Shown here: piece by piece, positions 35,070 to 44,449 of the stretch
Numbering within the stretch: the first letter of the stretch is position 1
Layout of the letters: every line of letters starts with the position of its first letter
NCBI GenBank assembly: GCA_965262505.1
Contig: CBDHFM010000030.1
Location: 1,674,001-1,738,000 of the forward strand
Reading direction: 5' to 3'
DNA length: 64,000 bases
Origin: JACPPO01 sp965262505
GTDB lineage: Bacteria; Acidobacteriota; Vicinamibacteria; Vicinamibacterales; UBA2999
Made by a program: the position numbers and the translations under genes
Notes under the pieces: model-generated
The model's database searches: none
Seen by the model: the letters and a program-made list of their open reading frames with translations, nothing else
Told to the model about the DNA's origin: nothing

Positions 35070-35981
35070 ATGACACGCAAGGGCATCATTCTGGCTGGGG
35101 GAGCCGGAACACGGCTCCATCCAGCAACCCTTGCAGTGTCCAAGCAACTGCTGCCGGTCTTCGACAAACCGATGATCTATTATCCGCTGTCGACCCTCAT
35201 GCTGGCCGACATCCGCGAGATCCTCATCATCTCCACACCCCGTGACGTCCCCCTGTTCGAAGAACTGTTGAAAGACGGCTCCCAGTGGGGGATCGATCTC
35301 AGCTATCGTGTGCAGCCCTCACCAGGAGGACTCGCGGAAGCCTTTGTCATCGGAGACTCGTTCGTTGGAAACCAGCCGTCAGCATTGGTCCTGGGCGACA
35401 ACATCTTTTACGGACATGACCTGCCCAAGCGGCTGGCGTCGGCCACAGCCCGGACTGCTGGGGCCACCATATTCGCCTATCGCGTGAGCGATCCCGAGCG
35501 CTACGGAGTTGCCGAGTTCGATCAGCATGGCCGCGTCGTCAGCATCGAAGAAAAGCCCCAGAAGCCCAGATCGAACTACGCCGTCACGGGACTGTATTTT
35601 TACGATCAGCACGCGGTGGACTACGCGAAGAGTCTCAAGCGTTCTCCGCGTGGTGAACTGGAGATCACCGATCTCAATCGGATATATCTGAATGAGCGCG
35701 CGCTCTCTGTCGAGGTGATGGGCAGAGGCTTCGCCTGGCTGGACACCGGCACCCATGAGAGCCTGATTGAGGCGAGTCAGTTCGTCCAGACCGTCGAGAA
35801 TCGGCAGGGACTCAAGATCGCGTGTCCTGAGGAAATAGCCTTCCGCAAGAAGTGGATCAACGCGGATGCGCTGATGGAGCTCGCGAAGCCGTTCATGCAG
35901 AATGGCTACGGGCAGTACCTCCTCAGCGTACTCCGGGAACTCGAGACGGGACCCCCAGGGCACACTGCGGGATCCACGTAA
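35070..35981 (+). CDS. rmlA: Glucose-1-phosphate thymidylyltransferase
   Basis: 303 aa starting MTRKGIILAGGAGTRLHP; GGAAGGTGGAG upstream is a good ribosome site. Nucleotidyltransferase signature GGAGTRLHPAT, KPMIYYPLSTLM, LGDNIFYGHDL and YGVAEFD. It makes dTDP-glucose, the precursor of dTDP-rhamnose and other deoxysugars. No rmlB/C/D is adjacent, so downstream steps are encoded elsewhere or lost. Confidence 0.94.
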   Translation: MTRKGIILAGGAGTRLHPATLAVSKQLLPVFDKPMIYYPLSTLMLADIREILIISTPRDVPLFEELLKDGSQWGIDLSYRVQPSPGGLAEAFVIGDSFVGNQPSALVLGDNIFYGHDLPKRLASATARTAGATIFAYRVSDPERYGVAEFDQHGRVVSIEEKPQKPRSNYAVTGLYFYDQHAVDYAKSLKRSPRGELEITDLNRIYLNERALSVEVMGRGFAWLDTGTHESLIEASQFVQTVENRQGLKIACPEEIAFRKKWINADALMELAKPFMQNGYGQYLLSVLRELETGPPGHTAGST

Positions 35982-36008
35982 ACACCGCGCCGTGCGTCTC
36001 CAGATCGA

Positions 36009-36692
36009 TTAGGCGCCGCGTCCGCGAGATCGTCGAGTGCTCGGGGGAGCGTTGCGCTGCCCTGCTCTACTGCGAACGTCAGTCAGCCGATCGAACACCG
36101 CGCGTACCTGCCGATCCGTGTCCTCGAACGCGCGGTCAGTCCAAATCACGTAGTCGGCGCTGCGGACCTTCTGATCGATGGGCAGCTGGGCGGAGAGGCG
36201 CTGACGCGCCTCTCCGTCCGACATGTCGTCGCGCTCCACTAAGCGGCGCAGCTGCGTATCCGGACCGCACGCGACGACGATGACGTCGTCGAAATCGCGA
36301 TCCCGGCCCACTTCGTACAGCAGCGGAATGTCAGCGATGGCGTATGGATGCCGGTCTGCGTCGAGCGCCGCGAACCACCCGTCAGTCGCGCGGCGGACTT
36401 CGGGGTGAATGATCGCCTCGAGCGCCCTGCGCGCATCGGGGTCGGCAAATACGATCTTCGCGAGCCTTTCCCGATCCAAGGTGCCGTCCGAACGAAGTAC
36501 GTCCCGGCCGAAGCGATTGACTACGGCAGCCAGGCCGGTCGTGCTGGGTGCTACCGCTTCGTGCGCCAGCACATCGGAGTCGATGGTGGGAACGCCGAAG
36601 GCCTCGAAGCGCGCTCGGACGTGACTCTTACCGGTGGCAATGCCGCCCGTCAGGGCGACGCGGCGGATACCGGCGCGTTCCACATCCCCCAT
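36009..36692 (-). CDS. coaE: Dephospho-CoA kinase
   Basis: 227 aa. P-loop GGIATGKS (residues 16-23), DSDVLAHEAV, and IADIPLLYEVG typical of CoaE. Last step of CoA synthesis. Arg/Ser-rich C-terminal tail of ~20 residues. Convergent with rmlA; 30 nt downstream of folD. Confidence 0.93.
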   Translation of the reverse strand: MGDVERAGIRRVALTGGIATGKSHVRARFEAFGVPTIDSDVLAHEAVAPSTTGLAAVVNRFGRDVLRSDGTLDRERLAKIVFADPDARRALEAIIHPEVRRATDGWFAALDADRHPYAIADIPLLYEVGRDRDFDDVIVVACGPDTQLRRLVERDDMSDGEARQRLSAQLPIDQKVRSADYVIWTDRAFEDTDRQVRAVFDRLTDVRSRAGQRNAPPSTRRSRGRGA

Positions 36693-36722
36693 CCCTGCCT
36701 ACTCCCTCATCCGGAGACCTGG

Positions 36723-37664
36723 CTAACGGCCTCCGGCTGCCGCGACGCGCGCGTGTGCGGCCCGCAGCGTATTCATCATGAGCATGGCGATCGTCAGCGG
36801 GCCGACGCCCCCTGGGACCGGGGTGAGCGCGCCGGCCACGTCCGCGACTTCGGGATGCACGTCGCCCACAAGCAGTGTGCCGCGCTCACGGAAGCGCGCC
36901 AGTCGCGGGTGCCCTTCCTGAAACAATGTCATCGCAACAGCAACGTCGGTGATGGTGTTCATCCCCACGTCCACAACGGTTGCACCCGGCTTCACGAAGT
37001 CCTTCGTGACGAGCCCTGCCCTGCCGGTCGCGGCGACAAGGATGTCCGCCTCCCTGCATACCGCGGCGAGATCCGGGGTCTTCGAGTGACAGACCGTGAC
37101 GGTCGCGTCGCGCTGTAGCAGGAGCTGGGCTAGGGGCTTTCCCACGATCTCGCTGCGTCCGATGACGCAGGCTCGGCGCCCGGCAATGGGAATCGCCTCG
37201 CGCGTCAGGAGTTCGATGATCCCCAGCGGCGTACACGGCGCGAACGTGGGGCGGCCCTGGACGAGTCGACCCACGTTGCCAGGCGTAAACCCGTCGACGT
37301 CCTTCTCCGGCGCAATGGCGTCGAACACGCGCGTCGCGGCGTCCCCAGCAAGGGCTTTCGGCAGCGGCGCCTGCACCAGGATGCCGTCGTGCACGGCGCT
37401 GCCGTTCAGCCGCTCGACGAGCCCCAGCAGGTCCTCGACCGCCGCACTTTCCGGGAGCCGCTCGAGATCGGCGCGGAAACCGACCTCTGAGCCTGCTTTC
37501 AATTTGCCCCGGACGTAGACCTCGGAGGCGGGGTTCTGTCCGACGAGAACGATCGCGAGCCCTGGCGGACGGCCGTATCGCCTGGCAAACTCTGCGACCT
37601 GCGGCGTGATCTCCTCTCGTATTCGGCCGGCAAGCGCCCGGCCATCGAGCACTCGAGCCGTCAT
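36723..37664 (-). CDS. folD: Bifunctional methylenetetrahydrofolate dehydrogenase/cyclohydrolase
   Basis: 313 aa. SEVYVRGKLKAGSEVGF contains the catalytic Lys, then GILVQAPLPK, PEKDVDGF, CVIGRSEIVGKPLAQLL (NADP site) and the C-terminal TPVPGGVGPLT. Interconverts one-carbon folates. Co-oriented with coaE. Confidence 0.95.
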   Translation of the reverse strand: MTARVLDGRALAGRIREEITPQVAEFARRYGRPPGLAIVLVGQNPASEVYVRGKLKAGSEVGFRADLERLPESAAVEDLLGLVERLNGSAVHDGILVQAPLPKALAGDAATRVFDAIAPEKDVDGFTPGNVGRLVQGRPTFAPCTPLGIIELLTREAIPIAGRRACVIGRSEIVGKPLAQLLLQRDATVTVCHSKTPDLAAVCREADILVAATGRAGLVTKDFVKPGATVVDVGMNTITDVAVAMTLFQEGHPRLARFRERGTLLVGDVHPEVADVAGALTPVPGGVGPLTIAMLMMNTLRAAHARVAAAGGR

Positions 37665-37839
37665 CCGGCCAGCATCTCGCAGTGCTTCTCCCAGTGCCTC
37701 TCCCGACGCCGCATCCTGATCAGATTACATCACTCGTGCGCGCCCGAGCGCCGGAAGCGTTGACTTTTGGTGCCGGTTACCGGATTCTCCAGTGGCCCAT
37801 CGGCGCTTCTGCCGATATGCACCGGAGGGTTAGGGACCA

Positions 37840-39513
37840 ATGCTAGCTCGCGTCAGCACGACTACCCGCGCAGCGCTCGTGCTCTGCGTGCTCGCCGCCA
37901 CCGGCGCGGCCGCTGCGTTCACGCCACGCCATGACACCGTCCCGCAGGAGGCGGTGGCCTCCCGGTCTGCCGCATCCTCGGTCTCGCCCCCCGCGCTGCT
38001 CCGCGGGTCAGCTCCCGCCTACCTGGCCCTCCAGCAGTCGACACCCGAGCCGCCGCGGCCCACCGGATTCATGGACGGGGCCGACCGGGCGATGGGCGTC
38101 GTCAATGGCTGGATCGCCACGGTGTTCTTCTTCGATTTGATCTTCTGGAATGACGCGCAGCGGCTGCCGTTCATCGTTCTCTGGCTGGTCATCGCCGGCA
38201 TCTACCTGACGCTGCGAATGGGATTCATCAACATCCGCGCCTTCAGACACGCCGCGCACGTCGTGACAGGGAGATACACCAACCCGAACGAGCCGGGCGA
38301 CGTGTCGCACTTCGAGGCGCTGAGCACCGCGCTCTCGGCCACCGTCGGCCTGGGCAACATCGCGGGGGTCGCCATCGCCATCACGATCGGCGGGCCAGGC
38401 GCGACGTTCTGGATGATCGTCGCCGGACTCATCGGCATGACGACCAAGTTCACCGAGTGCACGCTCGGCCAGATGTATCGCGAGGTCCGCCACGACGGAC
38501 ACGTGCTCGGCGGGCCGGTGCAATACCTCTCCAAGGGGTTCGCCGAGCGGGGACTGCCAGGCACCGGCCGGTTCCTTGCCGTGCTCTTCGCGCTGCTCTG
38601 TATCGGAGGCTCCATCGGCGGCGGCAACAGCTTCCAGGTGAACCAGTCGATGAACGCGATTCAGGAGACGGTTCCCTGGTTCGCCTCGGTGCCCTGGGCC
38701 TACGGCCTGATCATGACCGTCCTCGTCGGGATCGTGATCGTGGGCGGAATCCGACGCATCGCCAATGTGGCCGACAAGGTCGTCCCGCTGATGGCGACGA
38801 TCTACATGATGGCGGCGCTGGCCGTGGTGTTGATGAACATCGGGCAGGTGCCGGGAGCGCTGGCGGCAATCTTCACGCAGGCCTTTACCCCGGATGCGGC
38901 GTACGGGGGATTCGTGGGCGCACTGATTACCGGGTTTCAGCGCGCCGCGTTCTCCAATGAGGCAGGTGCCGGCTCCGCTTCCATCGCGCACGCGGCGGCG
39001 AAGACGAAATACCCGGTGCGCGAGGGCATCGTGGCACTGCTCGAGCCGTTTATCGACACCGTCGTCATCTGCACGATGACGGCGCTCGTGATCAACATTA
39101 CAGGCGCCTACAACAACCCCGCCTATGCGGATCTGATCACCGGCGCGCGGGGCGCCGCACTCACGTCGCGCGCGTTCAGCGAACAGATCGCCTGGTTCCC
39201 GTACGTCCTGTCGTGTTCGGTCTTCCTGTTCGCGTTTTCGACGATGATCTCCTGGTCGTACTATGGCGAGCGGTGCTCGGTGTGGTTGTTCGGAGACGCC
39301 TCGTCGAAGTACTACAAGGCGCTGTTCCTCCTGTTCGTCTTCCTCGGCTCGATCATCACGTCTACGAACGTTCTTGATTTCGGCGACCTGATGATCCTGG
39401 GCATGGCGCTGCCCAATCTTGTGGGCGTGTATCTGCTGCACGGCAAGGTGCGCGCGGCGCTCGACCAGTACTGGGGCAGTTTCAAGGCCGGAGAACTTCA
39501 AACGTTCAGGTAA
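37840..39513 (+). CDS. Sodium:alanine/glycine symporter (AgcS family)
   Basis: 557 aa with about ten hydrophobic segments and the AgcS signature FEALSTALSATVGLGNIAGVA, GGPVQYL and FQRAAFSNEAGAGSASIAHA. Na+-coupled uptake of Ala/Gly or similar. It has an unusual ~75-residue N-terminal extension beginning with a signal-peptide-like segment (residues 8-27) followed by a Ser/Pro-rich stretch. TTGACT at 37763 may be part of its promoter. Convergent with thiE. Confidence 0.92.
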   Translation: MLARVSTTTRAALVLCVLAATGAAAAFTPRHDTVPQEAVASRSAASSVSPPALLRGSAPAYLALQQSTPEPPRPTGFMDGADRAMGVVNGWIATVFFFDLIFWNDAQRLPFIVLWLVIAGIYLTLRMGFINIRAFRHAAHVVTGRYTNPNEPGDVSHFEALSTALSATVGLGNIAGVAIAITIGGPGATFWMIVAGLIGMTTKFTECTLGQMYREVRHDGHVLGGPVQYLSKGFAERGLPGTGRFLAVLFALLCIGGSIGGGNSFQVNQSMNAIQETVPWFASVPWAYGLIMTVLVGIVIVGGIRRIANVADKVVPLMATIYMMAALAVVLMNIGQVPGALAAIFTQAFTPDAAYGGFVGALITGFQRAAFSNEAGAGSASIAHAAAKTKYPVREGIVALLEPFIDTVVICTMTALVINITGAYNNPAYADLITGARGAALTSRAFSEQIAWFPYVLSCSVFLFAFSTMISWSYYGERCSVWLFGDASSKYYKALFLLFVFLGSIITSTNVLDFGDLMILGMALPNLVGVYLLHGKVRAALDQYWGSFKAGELQTFR

Positions 39514-39540
39514 GGACCCGGACGGAAACGAGCCCTTCGG

Positions 39541-40164
39541 TCAGGCGAGCGCGTCGAGGAACGCCCGTACGCGCCTTGCGGGATCGCCGGTAACCAGAAG
39601 GTCTGCAATCACCGCGATCGACGAGGCGCCGGCCTCGATGACGGCGGGCGCCGTCTCGAGCGTGATGCCCCCGATAGCCACCACGGGCAGGCCTCGCGAC
39701 ACGCGCACCGCGCCCGACACCAGATCCAACCCGACAGGCTCGTACCCGGTGGCCTTGGTCGTGGTGCCGAACACGGGCCCGATGGCAATGTAAGTGACCG
39801 GCTCGGTTGAAGCGGCTTCAATCTGCGCAGTGGTATGCGTCGAGTACCCGACGATGGCGCCGGGGCCCAGGATCTGGCGGACCGCGAGGGGCGCCAGGTC
39901 GTCCTGGCCAATGTGCACGCCCGCCGCGCCGGACATCAGCGCCAGGTCGGCGCGGTCGTTGACGACGAGGCTGGCGCGGTACGGCTCGGCTGCACGGACC
40001 AGGGCGTCGCAGAGGGCAAGGAACGGCGCGGAGGGCAGGTGCTTGGCGCGAAACTGGATGAGCGGCGCCCCGCCATCGAGGAAGGCCCGTGCCAGATCAG
40101 CGCTGTCCCAGTTCGCGGCCGCCGCCGCCTCGACGTCAAGAATGGCGTGGAGGGACGGAATCAG
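39541..40164 (-). CDS. thiE: Thiamine-phosphate synthase (probable CTG start)
   Basis: 207 aa TIM-barrel enzyme joining HMP-PP and THZ-P. Visible: GGAPLIQFRAKH, VNDRADLALMSGAAGVHIGQ, GYSTHT, YIAIGPVFGTTTKATGYEPVG and VAIGGIT. An internal ATG at 39936 would omit the first third. Between the upstream stop and that ATG there is no ATG, GTG or TTG in frame near the family start, but CTG at 40164-40162 overlaps the accC TGA (CTGA) and gives the expected length. Confidence 0.88.
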   Translation of the reverse strand: MIPSLHAILDVEAAAAANWDSADLARAFLDGGAPLIQFRAKHLPSAPFLALCDALVRAAEPYRASLVVNDRADLALMSGAAGVHIGQDDLAPLAVRQILGPGAIVGYSTHTTAQIEAASTEPVTYIAIGPVFGTTTKATGYEPVGLDLVSGAVRVSRGLPVVAIGGITLETAPAVIEAGASSIAVIADLLVTGDPARRVRAFLDALA

Positions 40165-41531
40165 ACGGCTTCGGCCAGCGTTCCAGGCTTGGCCTTCGGC
40201 GCGAACCGCTCCATGAAGCCGGTACCCAGCCGCCCCTCAACGAAGTCGGCCTCCGCCAGGATCTTGAGGTGCAACGGCACGGTCGTCTTGATGCCGTCGA
40301 CGACCGTCATCTCGAGAGTACGGCGCATGCGCGCAATCGCTTCCTGCCTATCGCGGCCGTGCGTGATGATCTTCGCGATCATCGAGTCGTAATAAGGAGA
40401 AACGGTGCACTCCGAGTGGGCGAACGTGTCTACCCGCACGCCCGGTCCCCCGGGAACGCTGAAGGCATGGATGACGCCAGGCGACGGGGTGAACGTGTCG
40501 GGATCCTCGGCGTTGATCCGACACTCGATCGAGTGGCCGGTAAACGTCACCTCGCTCTGCTTGAACGACAGGCGCTCACCGGCCGCAATCCGGATCTGTT
40601 CCTTGACGATGTCGACGCCTGTCACCATTTCCGTGACGGGGTGCTCCACCTGGAGGCGCGTATTGACCTCCATGAAGTAGAACTTCCCACTCCCGTCCAT
40701 CAGGAACTCAAACGTGCCGGCGTTCGTGTACTGAACGGCCTTGGCGGCGTCGACGACAAGGTGCCCCATCTTGCGGCGGACTTTGTCGGTCAACCCGAGC
40801 GAGGGCGATTCCTCGAGGAGCTTCTGATGCCGCCGTTGGATCGAGCACTCGCGCTCGCCCAAGTGCACCAGGTTGCCATGATGGTCGCCGAGGACCTGGA
40901 ATTCGATATGTCGCGGGTTGTCCAGATACTTCTCCACGTACACGTCGCCAACACCGAAGGCGGCCTCGGCCTCCCGCTGCGCGGTGCGCAGGGCGTTTCC
41001 CATCTCGGCCGGGTTCCGCACGACACGCATGCCGCGGCCGCCGCCGCCCGCGACCGCCTTGATGATGACCGGGTAGCCGATATCCCTGGCGCAGGCGACC
41101 GCCTTCTCCTCGTTCTCCACCGGTCCATCGCTCCCCGGCAACATGGGTACCCCGGCCTTCTTCATCGCCCGCTTCGCGCGGGCCTTGTCGCCCATCAACT
41201 TGATCACCGTCTGGTCTGGACCGATAAAGCGGATGTGGCAGGCCTCACACACTTCGGCCAGATAGGCGCTTTCGGAGAGGAAACCATAGCCGGGATGGAT
41301 GGCGTCGGCGCCGGTAATCTCGGCGGCGCTGATGATGGCGGGGACGCTCAGATAACTGTCGGTGCTCCTGGGCGGCCCGATACAGACATCCTCATCCGCA
41401 AACCGGACGTGCAGCGAATGCTCGTCGGCCTCCGAGTAGACAGCCACTGTCCTGATGCCGAGCTCGCGGCACGCGACGATCACGCGCAGCGCGATCTCCC
41501 CCCGGTTCGCGATCAAAATCTTCTTAAACAT
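40161..41531 (-). CDS. accC: Biotin carboxylase subunit of acetyl-CoA carboxylase
   Basis: 456 aa ATP-grasp enzyme: KILIANRGEIALRVI, IHPGYGFLSE, KAVAGGGGRGMRVV, FQVLGDHHGN, ECSIQRRHQKL, EFLMDGSGKFYFMEVN(TRLQVEH). Carboxylates biotin on AccB. Its start overlaps the accB stop by 1 nt, so the two are coupled. Confidence 0.97.
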   Translation of the reverse strand: MFKKILIANRGEIALRVIVACRELGIRTVAVYSEADEHSLHVRFADEDVCIGPPRSTDSYLSVPAIISAAEITGADAIHPGYGFLSESAYLAEVCEACHIRFIGPDQTVIKLMGDKARAKRAMKKAGVPMLPGSDGPVENEEKAVACARDIGYPVIIKAVAGGGGRGMRVVRNPAEMGNALRTAQREAEAAFGVGDVYVEKYLDNPRHIEFQVLGDHHGNLVHLGERECSIQRRHQKLLEESPSLGLTDKVRRKMGHLVVDAAKAVQYTNAGTFEFLMDGSGKFYFMEVNTRLQVEHPVTEMVTGVDIVKEQIRIAAGERLSFKQSEVTFTGHSIECRINAEDPDTFTPSPGVIHAFSVPGGPGVRVDTFAHSECTVSPYYDSMIAKIITHGRDRQEAIARMRRTLEMTVVDGIKTTVPLHLKILAEADFVEGRLGTGFMERFAPKAKPGTLAEAV

Positions 41532-42013
41532 CAGAGCGGCTTGATGGCAAACAGACGCTCACCGTACTGCACGGCGTGCCCGTTCTCAACATAGACCTTG
41601 ATGAGTTCACCCTCGATCTCGGCGTTGATCTCATTCATGAGCTTCATCGCCTCGATAATGCAGAGCACCTGACCTTTTCGGACCAGGTCCCCGACCGCCG
41701 CAAACGGCTTCGCGCCGGGCTCGGCGGCGTGATAGAAGGTGCCGACGATCGGCGACTTCACCACCGCCAGATCCATTTCCTCATCCACGGGGGCCAGCAC
41801 GGACGCTCCGGCGGCGCCCACCGCGGCTCCGCCCGGCGCGGGCGGCGGCTCTGCCGTGCCGTGGGGGTGGGGGTGCGGCGTCGCGGCCACCCAGTGACCA
41901 CCGCTATGTTTCTGGATGCGGAGCTTGAAATTATCACGCTCGAGCTCGAACTCGCTGAGCTCGTGCTCCCGCATCATCTCGAGGATCCTCGTAATCTCGT
42001 CGAAATCCATCAT
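41531..42013 (-). CDS. accB: Biotin carboxyl carrier protein of acetyl-CoA carboxylase
   Basis: 160 aa: N-terminal helix region, a His/Pro/Ala-rich linker (residues ~45-70), and the C-terminal biotinyl domain with the modified lysine in EAMKLMNEI. Operon with accC and the M24 peptidase gene 17 nt upstream, a common arrangement. Confidence 0.96.
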   Translation of the reverse strand: MMDFDEITRILEMMREHELSEFELERDNFKLRIQKHSGGHWVAATPHPHPHGTAEPPPAPGGAAVGAAGASVLAPVDEEMDLAVVKSPIVGTFYHAAEPGAKPFAAVGDLVRKGQVLCIIEAMKLMNEINAEIEGELIKVYVENGHAVQYGERLFAIKPL

Positions 42014-42029
42014 TCAAACAGCCTGTCGT

Positions 42030-43163
42030 CTACAGCGTGCGCAGTTCGCGTGACACCGTGGTGAGCACCTCGCACCCTGTCTCCGTCACCAGCACATCGT
42101 CCTCGATGCGCACACCGCCGAAGCCCGGGACGTACGCGCCGGGCTCGACCGTGAAGACCATGCCTGGCACGAGCGGCACAGAGGCCACATCGGCCCGGGC
42201 CCTCGTAATACGGGGCTGCTCGTGGATATCGAGCCCGAGGCCGTGGCCGGTGCCGTGGCCGAACGCTTCGCCCAGTCCCCGCCTCTCCAGGACGCTGCGC
42301 GCCGCCCCGTCCACGACGGACGACTCCACGCCTGGACGGATGGCGGCGATGGCGGCCTGTTGGGCGTCGTACACGGCGGTGTACAGCCGGCGGGCCTCGG
42401 AGGACGGCGGCCCGATCGACACAGTACGGGTCAAGTCGCAGCAGTATCCGTCCAACACGCCGCCAAAGTCCAGCACGACGAGGTCGCCTTCGGCGAGGAT
42501 GCGATCGCCCACGTGATGGTGCGGAAGCGCGGCATGCGGTCCGGACGCCACGATGGTGTCAAACGCCGGGCGTTCGTAACCCGCGTGACGGATCGCGGAC
42601 TCGAGCACCCCAGCAACCGCTCGTTCACTTTCCCCGGCCCGCGCCGCCTCGAATCCGGACGCCGCCACCGACGTCAGCCGTGCAGCGGCATCGCGGAGCG
42701 TCTCGATCTCGAACGGATCTTTAATCAATCGCGCCTCTTCAACCGTCTTTTCGGTCGGCCGGAAGGCGACGTCGAGGCGTCGCGTCTCGGCCGTCCGCCG
42801 CCACCATTCGTGCCTGGCAACTGACACATGGGTTGCCTCGAACCCCACTATCGAGGCGCCGACATCGCTCAGGCAATCGAGCAAGGCATCGTCATAGCTG
42901 GCCGGGACATCCTGCACGACGAGGCCCGGGCATGCAGACGGCGACTGCTGCAGCATCCGCACGGCTTCGCGGTACCGGAAATCCACGAGCAGATGGACGC
43001 CGTCCGGCGTCACGACCAGCACTCCCGAGGAGCCGGTGTGATTGCTGAAATAGCGGATGTTCGCGGCGCTGGTGACGATGAGCGTATCGAGGCTCAGCGT
43101 GCCGAGACACTGACGGAGGTGCGCCTGTCGCGCAGCTAGTTGGCCGGACGTCGGGAGGCGCAC
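42030..43163 (-). CDS. M24-family Xaa-Pro aminopeptidase
   Basis: 377 aa. N-terminal creatinase-like domain and C-terminal pita-bread metallopeptidase domain with VVLDFGGVLDGYCCDLTRT (two metal Asp), FGHGTGHGLGLDIHEQP (His) and FTVEPGAYVP (Glu) plus GVRIEDDVLV (Glu). The complete five-ligand set is present. Probably cleaves Xaa-Pro dipeptides or N-termini. Adjacent to accBC as in many genomes. Confidence 0.9.
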   Translation of the reverse strand: MRLPTSGQLAARQAHLRQCLGTLSLDTLIVTSAANIRYFSNHTGSSGVLVVTPDGVHLLVDFRYREAVRMLQQSPSACPGLVVQDVPASYDDALLDCLSDVGASIVGFEATHVSVARHEWWRRTAETRRLDVAFRPTEKTVEEARLIKDPFEIETLRDAAARLTSVAASGFEAARAGESERAVAGVLESAIRHAGYERPAFDTIVASGPHAALPHHHVGDRILAEGDLVVLDFGGVLDGYCCDLTRTVSIGPPSSEARRLYTAVYDAQQAAIAAIRPGVESSVVDGAARSVLERRGLGEAFGHGTGHGLGLDIHEQPRITRARADVASVPLVPGMVFTVEPGAYVPGFGGVRIEDDVLVTETGCEVLTTVSRELRTL

Positions 43164-43186
43164 GCTAGTCGGACGGATGCAGCAAG

Positions 43187-44449
43187 CTACGGGGCCGTGA
43201 CCACGACGTTATTCGTCGTGGTTCCGGTCCGTCCTGTGCTGTCAGTAACCGTCAGGCGGACCACATACGTGCCCGCGGCTGCAAACAGGCGTGAGGCGGT
43301 CACCCCCGTGGCGGTGTTACCGTCGCCAAAATCCCACGCCCAGGCCGTGATCGTGGCGCCCGCGGGCGCTGTCGACTCGACGCCATTGAACCGCACCGTG
43401 TCGGCCGTCGTCGGAGTGGTCGGCGATGAGGTAAAGCTGGCCGTCACGCCGCTGCTCACGATGGTGAAGCTCTTAGACACAGAGGCGGTCTGACCGAGGT
43501 CGTCCGTCACCGTGACCGTGACGACGTAGGTGCCGACCTCCGAGTAGGTCTTCGTCGTCGTCGGGCCATTGGTCGTCTGCGTGCTGCCATCGCCAAAGGC
43601 CCAGAAGTAGGTGCTGATCCCATGACCGGTCGCGGGCGTCGCTGTCGCAGTGAACGTCGCCGGCTGATCGGCGAGTGGGGGATCCGGCACCACCGCAAGC
43701 GTGACCGTCGGCGCCGCGACGTTGGACACCGCGACGGCGGTCGCCGACGAAGCGCTGCTACCGGCACCGTCGGTGACCGTCAGCGTGACCGTGTAGGTTC
43801 CCGGCGATGCGAAGGTGTGGCTGGTGATTCGTCCGGTGCCGGTCAACCCGTCGCCGAAGGCCCAGCTGTAGGTACAGGCGTCGAGGCACGCGCCGCCCTC
43901 GTCTGCCGTCGCCGAGGCGTCGAATCTCACGGGGACGCTCTTTTCCGGAGCGGCCGGCGTCACTGTAAAGGAGGGAGACGGAACCGAGGTGTTCGAGAGT
44001 CCGGTCAACGCAATCGTGACGAAACGCGCGGTTGCGGCGTCGCCGCCGCTGCTGACGGGGACGACCTGGATGCGCGCAACATTCCCGACCGCGACCGCTG
44101 ACGACGAGGGAGCTGTGAATGCAAATGTCGCGTGGCCGTTGCCATCGGTCACGATCTCACCTTGTGACACGGTGCCGATACTGGCGGCGACGGTCAGGCG
44201 CTGCCCGCCCACCGGAGCGTTCGAGGCGTTCCGCACGGTTACGGTTACGATCGACTGCGCGCTGCCATCGCGCGGCAGGCTGTCGGGAACTGCTGTCAGC
44301 GTCACGGCCGTGCTGAGCCCGGAGGGCGACGTCAGCCCCGGAATGCCAGCATCGTCGACCGAGCAGCCTGCCCCGATGCTGACGGCCAGAACGCCGAGAA
44401 CGAGTGCGACCAGACGACCGGCGCGACATTTCATGAACATGGCTCTCAT
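43187..44449 (-). CDS. PKD-domain lipoprotein
   Basis: 420 aa, exported: signal sequence with lipobox SIGAGC (Cys ~29). Residues ~45-160 form a bacterial Ig-like (Big) domain; three PKD domains follow (repeated YSWAFGDG, FWAFGDGST, WDFGDGNT with YTVTLTVTD-type strands). Likely an outer-membrane-anchored surface protein. Lies directly after another lipoprotein gene (0-nt gap) downstream of pilQ; role in pilus function is inferred from position only. Alternative start at 44434. Confidence 0.82.
   Translation of the reverse strand: MRAMFMKCRAGRLVALVLGVLAVSIGAGCSVDDAGIPGLTSPSGLSTAVTLTAVPDSLPRDGSAQSIVTVTVRNASNAPVGGQRLTVAASIGTVSQGEIVTDGNGHATFAFTAPSSSAVAVGNVARIQVVPVSSGGDAATARFVTIALTGLSNTSVPSPSFTVTPAAPEKSVPVRFDASATADEGGACLDACTYSWAFGDGLTGTGRITSHTFASPGTYTVTLTVTDGAGSSASSATAVAVSNVAAPTVTLAVVPDPPLADQPATFTATATPATGHGISTYFWAFGDGSTQTTNGPTTTKTYSEVGTYVVTVTVTDDLGQTASVSKSFTIVSSGVTASFTSSPTTPTTADTVRFNGVESTAPAGATITAWAWDFGDGNTATGVTASRLFAAAGTYVVRLTVTDSTGRTGTTTNNVVVTAP

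Noticed and set aside
38008..39501. 497-codon minus-strand ORF opposite the AgcS symporter
   Set aside because: Extremely Asp/His/Arg rich, typical antisense shadow in GC-rich DNA.
40089..41594. 501-codon plus-strand ORF opposite accC
   Set aside because: Antisense shadow of accC; no recognisable motif.
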